Source: JABJGO01 sp963921245 (GTDB lineage Bacteria; Pseudomonadota; Alphaproteobacteria; Rhodospirillales; Casp-alpha2). Taken from it: a stretch of DNA of 64,000 nucleotides. Numbering within the stretch: the stretch's first letter is position 1; the number at the start of each line of letters is the position of its first letter. The DNA is taken from NCBI GenBank assembly GCA_963921245.4, contig CAWUEY030000001.1, forward strand, positions 806,001 through 870,000. Direction: 5' to 3'. The notes beneath the pieces were generated by a model. It saw nothing but the letters and a program-made list of their open reading frames with translations, did not search any database and had not been told where the DNA came from. This document shows, in pieces, positions 18,701 through 27,245 of this stretch. The translations under genes were made by a program, and so were the position numbers.

Positions 18701-20311
18701 GAACTGGTGGAGGCCCCGATAGTGATCGGAAAGTACGGCTGGAGGTGTATCGTCACCCATGGATCCGACAGCCTCTTTTCCGCTTGCCGCCATGGGATGG
18801 AGGATCAGCTCCATGTCTTCCATGGTCATACCGAAAGCATGTTGGCGCCGTCTTATGGTGTCTGAATCAAAAAGGCGTTGGCCCGCCCCGTCTTCTGAGC
18901 GGTCTGCGAGACTGTCAATTTTTCGGATACTGCTTGTCCATTCGCCGTAGGGTTGATCGCCGGAGAGCAAATCCTTGAGTTCCCGATCATGGTAGAACAG
19001 TCCTTCTCTCAAGTTAACCCCCATGAGGCCACCTGGCCCCAGTCGACCTTTTTCGATCACTTTGGTTTGATCCAGTTCGACCATGCCGGCTTCGGAACCC
19101 AACACCAGCAGACCATCCGATGTCACCGTGTAGCGCACGGGACGAAGCCCATTCCTGTCAAGGCCGGCTATGACCCATTCGCCGTCAGTTGCACAAATAG
19201 CGGCCGGCCCGTCCCACGATTCCATTACGGTGTAGCAATAGGCAAAGAAGTCCCGATGCGTATCGGGCATCGTGTGATTCTGACCAATGGATTCCGGAAT
19301 AAGCAGGGCTTTGACGGCGGCGGCGTTTCGTCCGGCACGGCACAAAACCTCATACACGGAGTCAAGGGCGGCTGAGTCTGAGCTTCCTGATTGCACAATC
19401 GGCTTGATGTCTTCGATAGCATCGCCAAACACCGGACTTTCCATTTTTGGTTCATGGGCGGCCATCCATCGGATGTTGCCCATAACCGTGTTGATCTCAC
19501 CATTATGGGCCAGCATCCGAAACGGTTGAGCCAGGCGCCACGTCGGGAACGTGTTTGTGGAGTAGCGCTGATGATAGATCGCAAAGCTCGAAACGAACCG
19601 CGCATCCTGAAGGTCGGGATAAAAATCTGAGAGCTGCTCGGCAAGAAACATGCCTTTGTAAATGATAGAGAGGGTGCTCAATGAACAAATGTAAAAGTCC
19701 GTGATATGGTGTGCGAGAACCTGTTTTTCAATGCGGCGGCGAATAACGTAAAGATCGACTTCGAAGGCTTCTGCCGTGTTATCGCCACGTCCATCAATCA
19801 TTATCTGTTCAATTTCGGGGCGCGTGGCGTTTGCCTTTTCGCCAATGATTGCGGAGTTGATGGGCACCTGCCGCCAGCCATAAATGGTATAGCCAGCTTT
19901 TAAAATCTCCGTTTCAACGATAGACCGACAGGTTTCCTGAGCTGAGAGGTCGGTTTTTGGTAAAAATACCATACCGACACCTAATAAATGATCTGATCCG
20001 GTCTTGTGACCAGTTGCCTGAATATGCTGTTCGAAAAAATCCCGGGGAATCTGAACATGGATTCCGGCACCATCACCCGTTTTGCCATCTGCATCGACGG
20101 CACCCCGGTGCCAGACATTTCTCAACGCTTCGATGCCTTTCTCGACAACCTCGCGTCGGGGTGCACCATCAATTGCAACGACCATACCAACCCCGCAGGC
20201 ATCGTGTTCCTCACCTGGATCATAGAGGCCTGTTGTAGAGAGCGTTTCCGCATTTCGCAGCCAATCGCGTTTAAATCGTTCGCCATGATTGTGTTGCTTG
20301 AAATTGCTCAT
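15752..20311 (-). CDS. gltB: Glutamate synthase (NADPH) large subunit
   Basis: The large GOGAT subunit makes glutamate from glutamine and 2-oxoglutarate. The 1519-residue protein has an N-terminal class II amidotransferase domain beginning at Cys39 in EEHDACGVGM, implying removal of a propeptide of about 38 residues as in other GltB proteins. The FMN-binding synthase domain follows, with HDGGTGASP, and the 3Fe-4S cysteines in CIMVRQCHSNTCPVGVC. A GXGXG-type beta-helix domain ends the protein. Its start overlaps the gltD stop by four bases, so the order is gltD then gltB. Confidence 0.96.
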   Translation of the reverse strand: MSNFKQHNHGERFKRDWLRNAETLSTTGLYDPGEEHDACGVGMVVAIDGAPRREVVEKGIEALRNVWHRGAVDADGKTGDGAGIHVQIPRDFFEQHIQATGHKTGSDHLLGVGMVFLPKTDLSAQETCRSIVETEILKAGYTIYGWRQVPINSAIIGEKANATRPEIEQIMIDGRGDNTAEAFEVDLYVIRRRIEKQVLAHHITDFYICSLSTLSIIYKGMFLAEQLSDFYPDLQDARFVSSFAIYHQRYSTNTFPTWRLAQPFRMLAHNGEINTVMGNIRWMAAHEPKMESPVFGDAIEDIKPIVQSGSSDSAALDSVYEVLCRAGRNAAAVKALLIPESIGQNHTMPDTHRDFFAYCYTVMESWDGPAAICATDGEWVIAGLDRNGLRPVRYTVTSDGLLVLGSEAGMVELDQTKVIEKGRLGPGGLMGVNLREGLFYHDRELKDLLSGDQPYGEWTSSIRKIDSLADRSEDGAGQRLFDSDTIRRRQHAFGMTMEDMELILHPMAASGKEAVGSMGDDTPPAVLSDHYRGLHQFFRQVFSQVTNPPIDSLRERQVMSLNTRFGNLNNILAQEGDQCETLQLDSPVLSNAAFDAVRRYLGENAVEIDCTFDPKEGAAGLKSALDRIRNEAEEAVRGGRTHLVLTDMAMNESRAPVPMILVTSGVHTHLIKNSLRTFTSINIRSAECMDVHYFAVLVGMGATTVNAYLAEEAIAARHNKGIMGELTLNQCISNYTKAVDLGLLKIMSKIGISIISSYRGGCNFEAVGLSRSLMAEFFPGMTSRISGIGLSGIFSKIAARHQFAYQADTAPLAVGGFYRYRAGSERHGHEGTLVHLLQSAVTAESFSLFQKYAAGVNAREPIYLRDLLGFRKRLPAVPMNEMQSITEIRKRLVAPGISLGALSPEAHETLSIAMNRIGAKSDSGEGGEDPDRFKPRANGDNASSAIKQVASARFGVTAEYLNNCEEIEIKMAQGAKPGEGGQLPGGKVSFQIAKLRHATEGVTLISPPPHHDIYSIEDLAQLIFDLKQINPDAKVCVKLVARSGVGTIAAGVAKAKADVILISGHDGGTGASPQSSIKYAGLPWEMGLAEANQVLTLNHLRHTVKLRVDGGIKTGRDVVIAAMLGGEEFGIGTASLVAMGCIMVRQCHSNTCPVGVCTQDEKLRERFTGTPEKVVNLFSFIAEDVAETLADLGLRSLEEAIGRSDLLSQVSRGHSDLDDLDLNALLAQPDAGGLPRYCVAETRNEVPETLDAQILKDAVATLEHGEKMQLTYAVRNTHRAVGTRTSSAIVRKYGMTGLKPGHLTVRLRGSTGQSLGAFAVQGLKLEVFGDANDYVGKGLSGGIISIRPPVSSNLLSHQNTIIGNTVLYGATSGKLFAAGQAGERFCVRNSGAQSVVEGCGSNGCEYMTGGLVAVLGSVGPNFAAGMTGGMAFVYDPDDAFRYRVNDEFVIWQRLQTNYWRDVLKVLIGQHVKHTGSLFADNLLSTWNQTEGDFWQVVPKEMIDKLEHPVSLPAQETQTA

Positions 20312-21783
20312 GTGAAACTTACCTGCGATGCCTGCGCAACAGGCCCGGAGGAGAGAGAGTCCGGTCTGGTCTCTAACGTCAGATAGTCATTGATTGAATT
20401 CGCTGCGTCCCGTCCCTCCCTGATCGCCCAGACGACCAGCGACGAACCGCGGACAATGTCACCCGCCGCAAAGACCCCGGGGATGGCCGTCATGTGGGTT
20501 TGCGGGTTGACCGTTACCGTGCCGCCTAGCGAAACAGGGAGACCTGGTTCGTCAAACATAGTCGGTAAGTCCTCTGCTTCAAATCCCAGTGCCATAATGA
20601 CCATATTCGCGCTGAGAACTTCTTTTTCACCGTCAATGGCTTTGGGGCCGCGTCGACCAGACGCATCAGGGGCACCGAGATGCATGGTTTGAACATGAGC
20701 AGAAGATACGTTTGTATCACCATCAAAGGCAACCGGTGCCGACAGCCATTTGAATTCGACGCCTTCTTCCTCCGCGTTTGCGACTTCACGCATGGATCCC
20801 GGCATATTCTGACGATCCCGGCGATAGAGACATTTAACGGAGGCCGCGCCCTGCCGTACGGCTGTTCGCACACAGTCCATTGCCGTGTCACCACCGCCGA
20901 CAACGACCACATGTCTGTTACGCGCGGACAGCAGACCATTTTCCAGTTCGGGCACGTGATCGCCCAGTCCGGAACGGTTTGCGGCGGATAGATAGGTCAT
21001 GGCCGGCCAGACACCGCCGAGACCTGACCCGGGTGCAATCAGTTGGCGCGCTTTATAGACGCCCGTTGCGATCAGAACTGCGTCATGTCTTGACCGCAGG
21101 TCCAAGAGCGTGCCATCTCGACCGACGTCAAAGTTCTGATGGAAAACCACGCCTGAGTCTGCGAGCAGAGACGTCCGTTTTTGGACGATGTGTTTTTCCA
21201 GTTTGAAATTCGGAATGCCGTAGATCAACAGCCCGCCAGCCCTGTCATAACGGTCATAGATGTGAACATCATATCCGCCTGCGCGAAGACGGTCTGCGGC
21301 GGCTAAACCTGCGGGGCCCGCCCCGATAATACCGACGCTTTTATCACGCTCCTGCACAGGGTCGGGACCGTGTACCCAACCCTGTTCCCAGGCATGATCC
21401 GTAATGTGCTTCTCGATAGCTCCGATAGTAACGCTACCATGCCTCGACTGTTCCAGAACACAGGACCCTTCACACAGCCGGTCCTGCGGACAGATGCGGC
21501 CACAAATCTCCGGAAAGGTATTTGTGGCCTGGGAAACAGCATAGGCCTCTTCCATTCGCCCTTCCGTTGCGAGGCGCAACCAATCGGGAATGTTGTTCTG
21601 CAACGGGCAGTGAATCTGGCAAAAGGGAATACCACATTGCTCACAACGTGAGGATTGCTCTGTCGCCAGATGACCATCATAGGCCCGATAGATTTCATTG
21701 AAATCGTGCTGACGTTCGCTCGCACCGCGTTTGTCAGGCATGCTGGCCTCAATGTCTACAAACCGCTGCATTTTATCAATCAT
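20308..21783 (-). CDS. gltD: Glutamate synthase (NADPH) small subunit
   Basis: Electron-input subunit of GOGAT, about 491 residues. The N-terminal cysteine clusters CEQCGIPFCQIHCP and CGRICPQDRLCEGSC bind two 4Fe-4S centres. GAGPAGLAAADRLR is the FAD site and a VVGGGDTAMDC motif marks the NADPH domain. ATG 21783 is chosen because AAGGAAG lies just upstream; an upstream in-frame ATG at 21825 would add 14 unrelated residues. First gene of the gltDB operon. Confidence 0.95.
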   Translation of the reverse strand: MIDKMQRFVDIEASMPDKRGASERQHDFNEIYRAYDGHLATEQSSRCEQCGIPFCQIHCPLQNNIPDWLRLATEGRMEEAYAVSQATNTFPEICGRICPQDRLCEGSCVLEQSRHGSVTIGAIEKHITDHAWEQGWVHGPDPVQERDKSVGIIGAGPAGLAAADRLRAGGYDVHIYDRYDRAGGLLIYGIPNFKLEKHIVQKRTSLLADSGVVFHQNFDVGRDGTLLDLRSRHDAVLIATGVYKARQLIAPGSGLGGVWPAMTYLSAANRSGLGDHVPELENGLLSARNRHVVVVGGGDTAMDCVRTAVRQGAASVKCLYRRDRQNMPGSMREVANAEEEGVEFKWLSAPVAFDGDTNVSSAHVQTMHLGAPDASGRRGPKAIDGEKEVLSANMVIMALGFEAEDLPTMFDEPGLPVSLGGTVTVNPQTHMTAIPGVFAAGDIVRGSSLVVWAIREGRDAANSINDYLTLETRPDSLSSGPVAQASQVSFT

Positions 21784-22036
21784 TAGACTTCCTTGACCGC
21801 GATAATGGCGTGGTTGGGGGTGCATAAAAGCACATTATGTACGATTGGCAAGAGATTAGGTCAATATAAATGACCTAAAATTATGGAATCATGTGTCATC
21901 TTGCGGCGGACATCGCGGATTGAGCGATCAATTGACAATAATATAGTACCAATATGGAACTAAAATAACGCGTATGATATCCGCGAACACGGTGGTATAA
22001 GTATGGCTATTGAGGGACCTCCTGGGGAGCAACACC

Positions 22037-22843
22037 GTGACCCTTTTACAACTTGTTGTTTTGGCGGCGGTGCAAGGGATTACGGAATTTTTGCCCGTCA
22101 GTTCTTCTGGTCATCTTGCCCTGGTACCTGTTTTCACGGATTGGCCTGACCAGGGACTGCTCATGGACGTTGCTGTCCACGTCGGAACGCTTGGTGCCGT
22201 TGTTCTCTATCTTGCCAGAGATATCCTCGGGATTTTTGCCGGATTGTGGAACGTGGTCCGTGGTCGCCGCGACCATCGCGCGAAAATGGCGGTGTTGGTT
22301 GTTATTGCAACGATCCCGGTTATTGTTGCCGGGTACTTTCTGAATAAACACATGCCGGGGGCGTTCCGCAGTATCGAAGTTATTGGCTGGGCCACATTGG
22401 GCTTTGGTGTATTTCTGGCCGTGTCTGACTGGCTGGGGATGACCGTGAAACGCATGGAACACATCCGTTACGTGGATGCCATCATTGTCGGATTGTTTCA
22501 GGTTCTGGCGCTGATTCCCGGAACCAGCCGGGCGGGCGTTACCATGTCCGCGGCCCGGTTGTTGGGAATGGAGCGCCCGGACGCCGCGAGGTTCTCCATG
22601 TTGCTGTCTATTCCGGCTATTATAGGTGCAGGAACCTTGAAAGGCCTTGAGCTCTATGAGAGCGGAAATGCCGCTCTGACCCAAAGTGCCTTTATGGCGG
22701 GCGCGCTGGCCTTCGGTGCAGCCCTGGTTGCGATCGTCATCATGATGGCCTGGTTACGCCGGGCAGGTTTCGCGCCGTTTGTGTTTTATCGGATGATTCT
22801 GGGGTGTCTGTTGCTTGCTTATGCCTACGGATACCTCACCTGA
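22037..22843 (+). CDS. uppP: Undecaprenyl-diphosphatase UppP (BacA)
   Basis: Integral membrane phosphatase that recycles undecaprenyl diphosphate for cell-wall synthesis and confers bacitracin tolerance. About 268 residues. The two signature blocks are present: GITEFLPVSSSGHL near the N-terminus and PGTSRAGVTMSAARLLGMER in the second half. GTG at 22037 is preferred since GGGGAG lies seven bases upstream; an in-frame TTG at 22010 is also open. It stands alone, divergent from gltD. Confidence 0.94.
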   Translation: MTLLQLVVLAAVQGITEFLPVSSSGHLALVPVFTDWPDQGLLMDVAVHVGTLGAVVLYLARDILGIFAGLWNVVRGRRDHRAKMAVLVVIATIPVIVAGYFLNKHMPGAFRSIEVIGWATLGFGVFLAVSDWLGMTVKRMEHIRYVDAIIVGLFQVLALIPGTSRAGVTMSAARLLGMERPDAARFSMLLSIPAIIGAGTLKGLELYESGNAALTQSAFMAGALAFGAALVAIVIMMAWLRRAGFAPFVFYRMILGCLLLAYAYGYLT

Positions 22844-22849
22844 TATTTA

Positions 22850-23208
22850 TGCAATGGCAGGAGATTTAATATTCCAGGAAGTGCTGATTGCGCCAAAACT
22901 GGTCTGGCGAAATGTTACTCAGACGATATACACCCCTTCAGTGCCTCTTGTGTATGCAATTCGTGAAACGGATCAAACAGATGGGCGTTATTCGGATAAA
23001 TTTTCTCGACGTTCTCATGCCCCATTTCTTCGCGGCTTGCCAAAATGAGCGCGGCTGGCGGGCAGTCCTGAAAGTAGGCAATGCCGGTGGTATTACCAAA
23101 CCTCAGGCAATCTGCAAGCCAATGAGACACGCTGCGTTCAAAATACTCCGCACCAGGAGTGCTCACCGCTTTGCCGCGCCGTTCCTGAGCGGGCGGGGCG
23201 GTGAACAT
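22850..23208 (-). pseudogene. Truncated LuxR-family regulator relic
   Basis: An open frame of 97 codons (23208 down to 22915) that resembles the N-terminal sensing half of a LuxR-type regulator: WLADCLRFGNTTGIAYFQD, then a tyrosine and LFDPFHELH. Full-length relatives are about 250-270 residues with a C-terminal helix-turn-helix, which is absent here. After the TAA the same frame continues with HFAR, as if the original gene once went on. The gene is divergent from the polyamine operon, the usual place for its regulator. Family match is from memory of the motif pattern, not a search. Confidence 0.5.
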
Positions 23209-23224
23209 CCAACATTACCTCTCT

Positions 23225-23240
23225 AGGGGTATATGCCCCT
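23225..23240. promoter_or_regulatory. Inverted repeat between LuxR relic and potA operon
   Basis: AGGGGTATATGCCCCT: a 5-base inverted repeat AGGGG/CCCCT with a six-base centre, 46 bases before the potA ATG and 17 bases before the relic start. Position and symmetry suit an operator for a dimeric regulator of both divergent genes. The binding protein is unknown; the LuxR relic is the obvious former candidate. Confidence 0.45.
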
Positions 23241-23285
23241 CAATTATCACAAGATAGCATTTTATCATTGATTTAGAGGTACACC

Positions 23286-24383
23286 ATGCATCAGGGAGGA
23301 AATGCAGTTAACGGCTCGGCAAGCGTTGCGGTTGACGTTGATAGTGTCACCAAGCTTTACGGCAGCTTTACTGCATTGCATCGGGTATTTCTCGACATTC
23401 GGGACAATGAGTTTTTCACCCTGCTGGGGCCATCGGGTTGCGGCAAAACAACCCTGTTGAGATGTATCGCGGGCTTTGAAGACTTATCCGAAGGATCAAT
23501 CCGCCTTTACGGCGAGAATATCGCTGATCTGCCCCCCAACAAACGCCCGGTTAACACGGTTTTCCAGCAATACGCCTTATTTCCGCATATGACAGTGATG
23601 CAAAATGTCATGTTTGGCGTTCAGCGACTCAACCATCCGGAAGCCCAGGCTCGAAAACGTGCGGGTGATGTGCTTGAACTGGTGCAACTGACGCAATTTG
23701 CCGACCGCATGCCCCCACAATTGTCAGGCGGCCAACAGCAGCGCGTTGCCTTGGCCCGCGCACTGGCCCCTGATCCAAAGGTGTTGCTGTTGGATGAGCC
23801 GCTATCTGCGCTTGATCTGAAATTACGCCAGGCTGTGCGCATTGAATTGCAGCAACTACAAAAGGAAACCGGCATCACATTCGTCTTCGTCACCCATGAC
23901 CAGGAAGAAGCCCTGACGATGTCTAACCGCATTGCGGTCCTTTCTCATGGCGAGCTTCAGCAAGTCGGTTCTGCAGAGGAAATTTACGAAAGACCGAAGA
24001 ACAAGTTTGTTGCCGACTTTATCGGCGAAACAAACCTGATTGATGTGGACGTTATGTCGGTGAAGGATGGCGAGACAGTGTGCTTGCTGCCCGGCAATAT
24101 TAAATTCACCTGCCCCGCCGCCGAAGGTGCAGTGAAAGGCAAAGGGCATCTGTCGGTACGCCCTGAAAGAGTGTCAATCAGCCCACCCGCAAAGGCTTTG
24201 CTCAGCGGAACGGCCACCCGGTCCACATATCTTGGCACGGATATGCATGTCGAAGTAACACTTGATGATGGCGAAGTCGTCAAAGCCCGTTTGCAAAACT
24301 CAGCGGATGCAAAAATTCCGGAAATGGGCTCAAGGGTTGGTCTGAATTTTGAGGCAGATGCTGCGCGTCTGTTGGTGGACTGA
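23286..24383 (+). CDS. potA: Polyamine ABC transporter ATP-binding protein (PotA-like)
   Basis: ATPase of a spermidine/putrescine importer, 365 residues. Walker A is GPSGCGKTT, the signature is LSGGQQQRVALARAL and Walker B is LLLDEPLSALD. FQQYALFPHMTV is the Q-loop. A TOBE-type regulatory domain fills residues about 280-360. The stop overlaps the potB start by one base. Orthology to PotA/PotG rather than other CUT-type ATPases rests on the neighbouring PotD-like protein and aminotransferase. Confidence 0.9.
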   Translation: MHQGGNAVNGSASVAVDVDSVTKLYGSFTALHRVFLDIRDNEFFTLLGPSGCGKTTLLRCIAGFEDLSEGSIRLYGENIADLPPNKRPVNTVFQQYALFPHMTVMQNVMFGVQRLNHPEAQARKRAGDVLELVQLTQFADRMPPQLSGGQQQRVALARALAPDPKVLLLDEPLSALDLKLRQAVRIELQQLQKETGITFVFVTHDQEEALTMSNRIAVLSHGELQQVGSAEEIYERPKNKFVADFIGETNLIDVDVMSVKDGETVCLLPGNIKFTCPAAEGAVKGKGHLSVRPERVSISPPAKALLSGTATRSTYLGTDMHVEVTLDDGEVVKARLQNSADAKIPEMGSRVGLNFEADAARLLVD

Positions 24384-25312
24384 TGGCCGGGGCACTCGGC
24401 ACAAATTCAAGGTCAAATGCCCGCACCTATGAGGGGCTTGGCCAATATCTGATGACACCATCCTGGGTCATCATCGGGTTCTTTCTGGTTCTGCCCGTGG
24501 GTATGATGCTGACGTACTCGTTCCTGACCAAGGAATTCCGCGGCGGGGTCATCTGGGAGTTTTCACTGGCCGCCTACGATCAGTTCTTCTTCGATCGCGG
24601 GCTGTTCGGGGACGAACCTGCCAAAATTGAATGGACTTACATTACGATTTTCTGGCGCTCGATTTGGCAGGCCACAGCCGCCACATTTTTTTGTCTGATT
24701 ATCGGATTTCCAACCGCCTGGTTCATCGCCACCCGCACCGGCAACAGCAAGTCCGTCTGGCTGTTTTTAATCACAATCCCCTACTGGGTTAATCTGCTGA
24801 TTAGAACAATCTCAATGAAGTTTCTGATCCGTGACACCGGCCCGCTGAACGAATGGCTGCTGGCGATCGGGATGATCTCCGACCCCCTTCATCTCATCAA
24901 CACCAATTTTGCAGTGCAGCTGGGGCTTTTCTATTCCTATCTGCCGTTCATGGTTCTGCCGATTTATGCAAGCGTCGAACGGTACAATTTTACATTGTCG
25001 GAAGCTGCCGCAGACCTTTATGCCTCCAAATGGGTCACACTGCACAAGGTGGTTCTGCCATCTGTGAAGCCAGGTATCGTGGCCGGTTGTATCCTGGTTT
25101 TTGTTCCGTCGCTTGGTGCGTTTCTGGCACCTGATCTTTTGGGCGGGGCGAAGAACTTCATGATTGGTTCTCTCATCGAAGAGCAGTTCAAGGGCAATGC
25201 CGGCAACTGGCCGTTCGGGGCTGCCGCCGCCATGATCCTGCTCTCCGTGGTCCTTGTGGTGCTGCTGTTTTATGCGCGCACACAAAATCGGGAGGTGAAT
25301 GCCGATGGCTAG
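24383..25312 (+). CDS. potB: Polyamine ABC transporter permease (PotB-like)
   Basis: Inner-membrane permease, 309 residues with six hydrophobic segments. The EAA loop that docks to the ATPase is seen as LSEAAADLYASKWVTLHKVVLP. It overlaps potC by 14 bases, so both are co-translated. Together with PotC it forms the channel. Confidence 0.9.
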   Translation: MAGALGTNSRSNARTYEGLGQYLMTPSWVIIGFFLVLPVGMMLTYSFLTKEFRGGVIWEFSLAAYDQFFFDRGLFGDEPAKIEWTYITIFWRSIWQATAATFFCLIIGFPTAWFIATRTGNSKSVWLFLITIPYWVNLLIRTISMKFLIRDTGPLNEWLLAIGMISDPLHLINTNFAVQLGLFYSYLPFMVLPIYASVERYNFTLSEAAADLYASKWVTLHKVVLPSVKPGIVAGCILVFVPSLGAFLAPDLLGGAKNFMIGSLIEEQFKGNAGNWPFGAAAAMILLSVVLVVLLFYARTQNREVNADG

Positions 25313-26114
25313 AAAAGTCGACTTACGTCGGTTCCCTGGCTTTCTTCCGACAACCTATCTGTGCCTGTTTCTGCTGTATGCGCCTTTACTGGTGATTATG
25401 GTCTATTCGTTCAATGACAGCAGATCCATCACCGTGTGGGGCGGCTTGTCGTTGCGCTGGTATGAAGAGGTGTTTTTTGGCCTGGAAGCTGAAAAATTCA
25501 AACAGGCGGCCATCAACTCATTCATTATCGCTATCGCGGCAGCAACAGCAGCAACAATAATCGCGACCATGGCCGCAACGGCCATGTTGAGAGCCGGCAG
25601 ATTTCGCGGTCAGTCTTTAGGGTTCGTGCTCATCAACCTGCCGATCATGGTGCCCGAGATTGTGACGGCTGTTGCGTCGCTGATTTTCTTTTCTGCGATT
25701 GGATTCACCGCCGGCTACTTCACGATTCTGGTTGCCCATATCGTGTTTTGCATTCCGTTTGCCTATCTGCCCATCGCAGCGCGCATGCAAAGTATTGAAG
25801 AGGTGTATGAGCAAGCCGCCCTTGATCTTTATGCAACCCGTGCAGAGGCTTTCCGATTGATTTTGCTGCCTTTGATGATGCCCGGCATCATTTCGGGCTT
25901 TCTGCTGGCATTTATCATTTCGCTGGATGACTTCATCATCACGAATTTCGTTAAAGGTGCTGGCATTGAAACATTGCCAACGGCTATTTTCGGTGCGGTG
26001 AAGCGCGGCATCCAACCCAATATTATGGCGATTTCCACCCTGCTGTTGCTGGTCTCGGTGGTCTTCGTAACATTGTCCTACTTTGTGGGACGATCCGGGC
26101 GATCCAAAACCTGA
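25299..26114 (+). CDS. potC: Polyamine ABC transporter permease (PotC-like)
   Basis: Second permease, 271 residues with six hydrophobic segments. The EAA loop reads YEQAALDLYATRAEAFRLILLP. The conserved AFIISLDDFIITNFV near the C-terminus is typical of PotC/PotI. potD follows after a few bases. Confidence 0.9.
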   Translation: MPMARKVDLRRFPGFLPTTYLCLFLLYAPLLVIMVYSFNDSRSITVWGGLSLRWYEEVFFGLEAEKFKQAAINSFIIAIAAATAATIIATMAATAMLRAGRFRGQSLGFVLINLPIMVPEIVTAVASLIFFSAIGFTAGYFTILVAHIVFCIPFAYLPIAARMQSIEEVYEQAALDLYATRAEAFRLILLPLMMPGIISGFLLAFIISLDDFIITNFVKGAGIETLPTAIFGAVKRGIQPNIMAISTLLLLVSVVFVTLSYFVGRSGRSKT

Positions 26115-26132
26115 ACAGCAATGGAGGATACA

Positions 26133-27167
26133 ATGAAAAATTTCTTGAGATATATTGCCTCAGTACTGGCATTGGTCATGGCGACCACCACTGCCCAAGC
26201 AGAGGGTAAGCTGTCCATCTATCACTGGTTTGAGTACATCCCGCAGGAACTGCTGGACAAGTTCTCTGAGGAATATGGTGTTGAGGTCACCATGGACACC
26301 TATGACAGTAACGAAGCCATGCTTGCATCGCTCAAGGCCGGCAAGCTGGGCAGCTATGACGTGGCTGTTCCCGGCGATTATATGGTCGAGATCATGCGCA
26401 AGCAGGGTCTGCTCGATACGTTCGAGCGCGCGGAGCTTCCGAATTTCGGCAACATCTCAAAGCAATGGATAGATGTTGGCTTCGACCCCGGACGTAAGAG
26501 CTCTATTCCTTACCAGTGGGGTTCAACCGGCTTTTCGGTAAACACCGGCGTTTATTCCGGCGACATCAATACAACCGACATTTTATTCAATCCACCCGCC
26601 GAACTGAAAGGCAAGATCAACATGCTCGACAGCCAGGGTGAAGTAATGGCCCTGGCGTCCATGCATCTGGGCATCCCTCAGTGTTCTGAAGACCGAACCC
26701 AGTTAAAGGCACTTAACGACATGCTGCAGAAGGCAAAAGCGGACTGGGCGTCCTTTGGCTCAGACACGGCCAAGGATGTGCTGGTCTCAGGCGATGCCGC
26801 CGCAGGCATGATCTACAATGGCTTCTCAGCCAAAGCCCGGGCGGAAAATGCGAAGATCAAATATGCATTCCCGCAACAGGGTTATGTGGTCTGGATGGAC
26901 AATGTTGTCCTTCTGAAAGACGCGCCGAACCGGGAGAACGCCCTCAAGTTCATGAACTTCCTGCTGGCACCCGAAAACGCCGCCGCCGTCTCCAACTTCG
27001 CCCAGTACACACCTGGCGTGGAAGGAACCCAGGCTTTCCTGAACCCTGATGTCACGGGGTCGCCAGAGCTGAACCCGCCCGCCGACCAGCCCGGCCAATT
27101 CGTGCAGGCGTGCTCTGAAAGCGTCCAGAAAGTCTACGACACTATGTGGACGAACCTGAAAAAATAA
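26133..27167 (+). CDS. potD: Polyamine-binding periplasmic protein (PotD/PotF-like)
   Basis: Substrate-binding protein of about 344 residues with a cleavable signal peptide ending at AQAEGKL. LSIYHWFEYIPQELLDKF is the conserved PotD/PotF mature N-terminus, and YDVAVPGDYMV is a binding-cleft motif. ATG 26133 is chosen because GGAGG lies four to five bases before it; ATG 26121 overlaps that site. The adjacent class III aminotransferase suggests putrescine or a related diamine as ligand. Confidence 0.9.
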   Translation: MKNFLRYIASVLALVMATTTAQAEGKLSIYHWFEYIPQELLDKFSEEYGVEVTMDTYDSNEAMLASLKAGKLGSYDVAVPGDYMVEIMRKQGLLDTFERAELPNFGNISKQWIDVGFDPGRKSSIPYQWGSTGFSVNTGVYSGDINTTDILFNPPAELKGKINMLDSQGEVMALASMHLGIPQCSEDRTQLKALNDMLQKAKADWASFGSDTAKDVLVSGDAAAGMIYNGFSAKARAENAKIKYAFPQQGYVVWMDNVVLLKDAPNRENALKFMNFLLAPENAAAVSNFAQYTPGVEGTQAFLNPDVTGSPELNPPADQPGQFVQACSESVQKVYDTMWTNLKK

Positions 27168-27175
27168 ACCCGCTT

Positions 27176-27198
27176 CCCGGAGCCCCTGTGGCTCCGGG
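27176..27198 (+). terminator. Hairpin after potD
   Basis: CCCGGAGCC, loop CCTGT, GGCTCCGGG: a perfect nine-base stem ten bases after the potD stop. No T run follows, so it is more likely an RNA-stabilising or processing hairpin inside the operon than a full terminator. Confidence 0.6.
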
Positions 27199-27245
27199 AG
27201 CCAAACGAAGCTTGCAAGCTTTCGATGACTTGATTAAAGGCAAAA

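Noticed and set aside
22037..22843. Minus-strand frame opposite uppP
   Set aside because: UppP motifs on the plus strand are clear; the antisense frame has no features.
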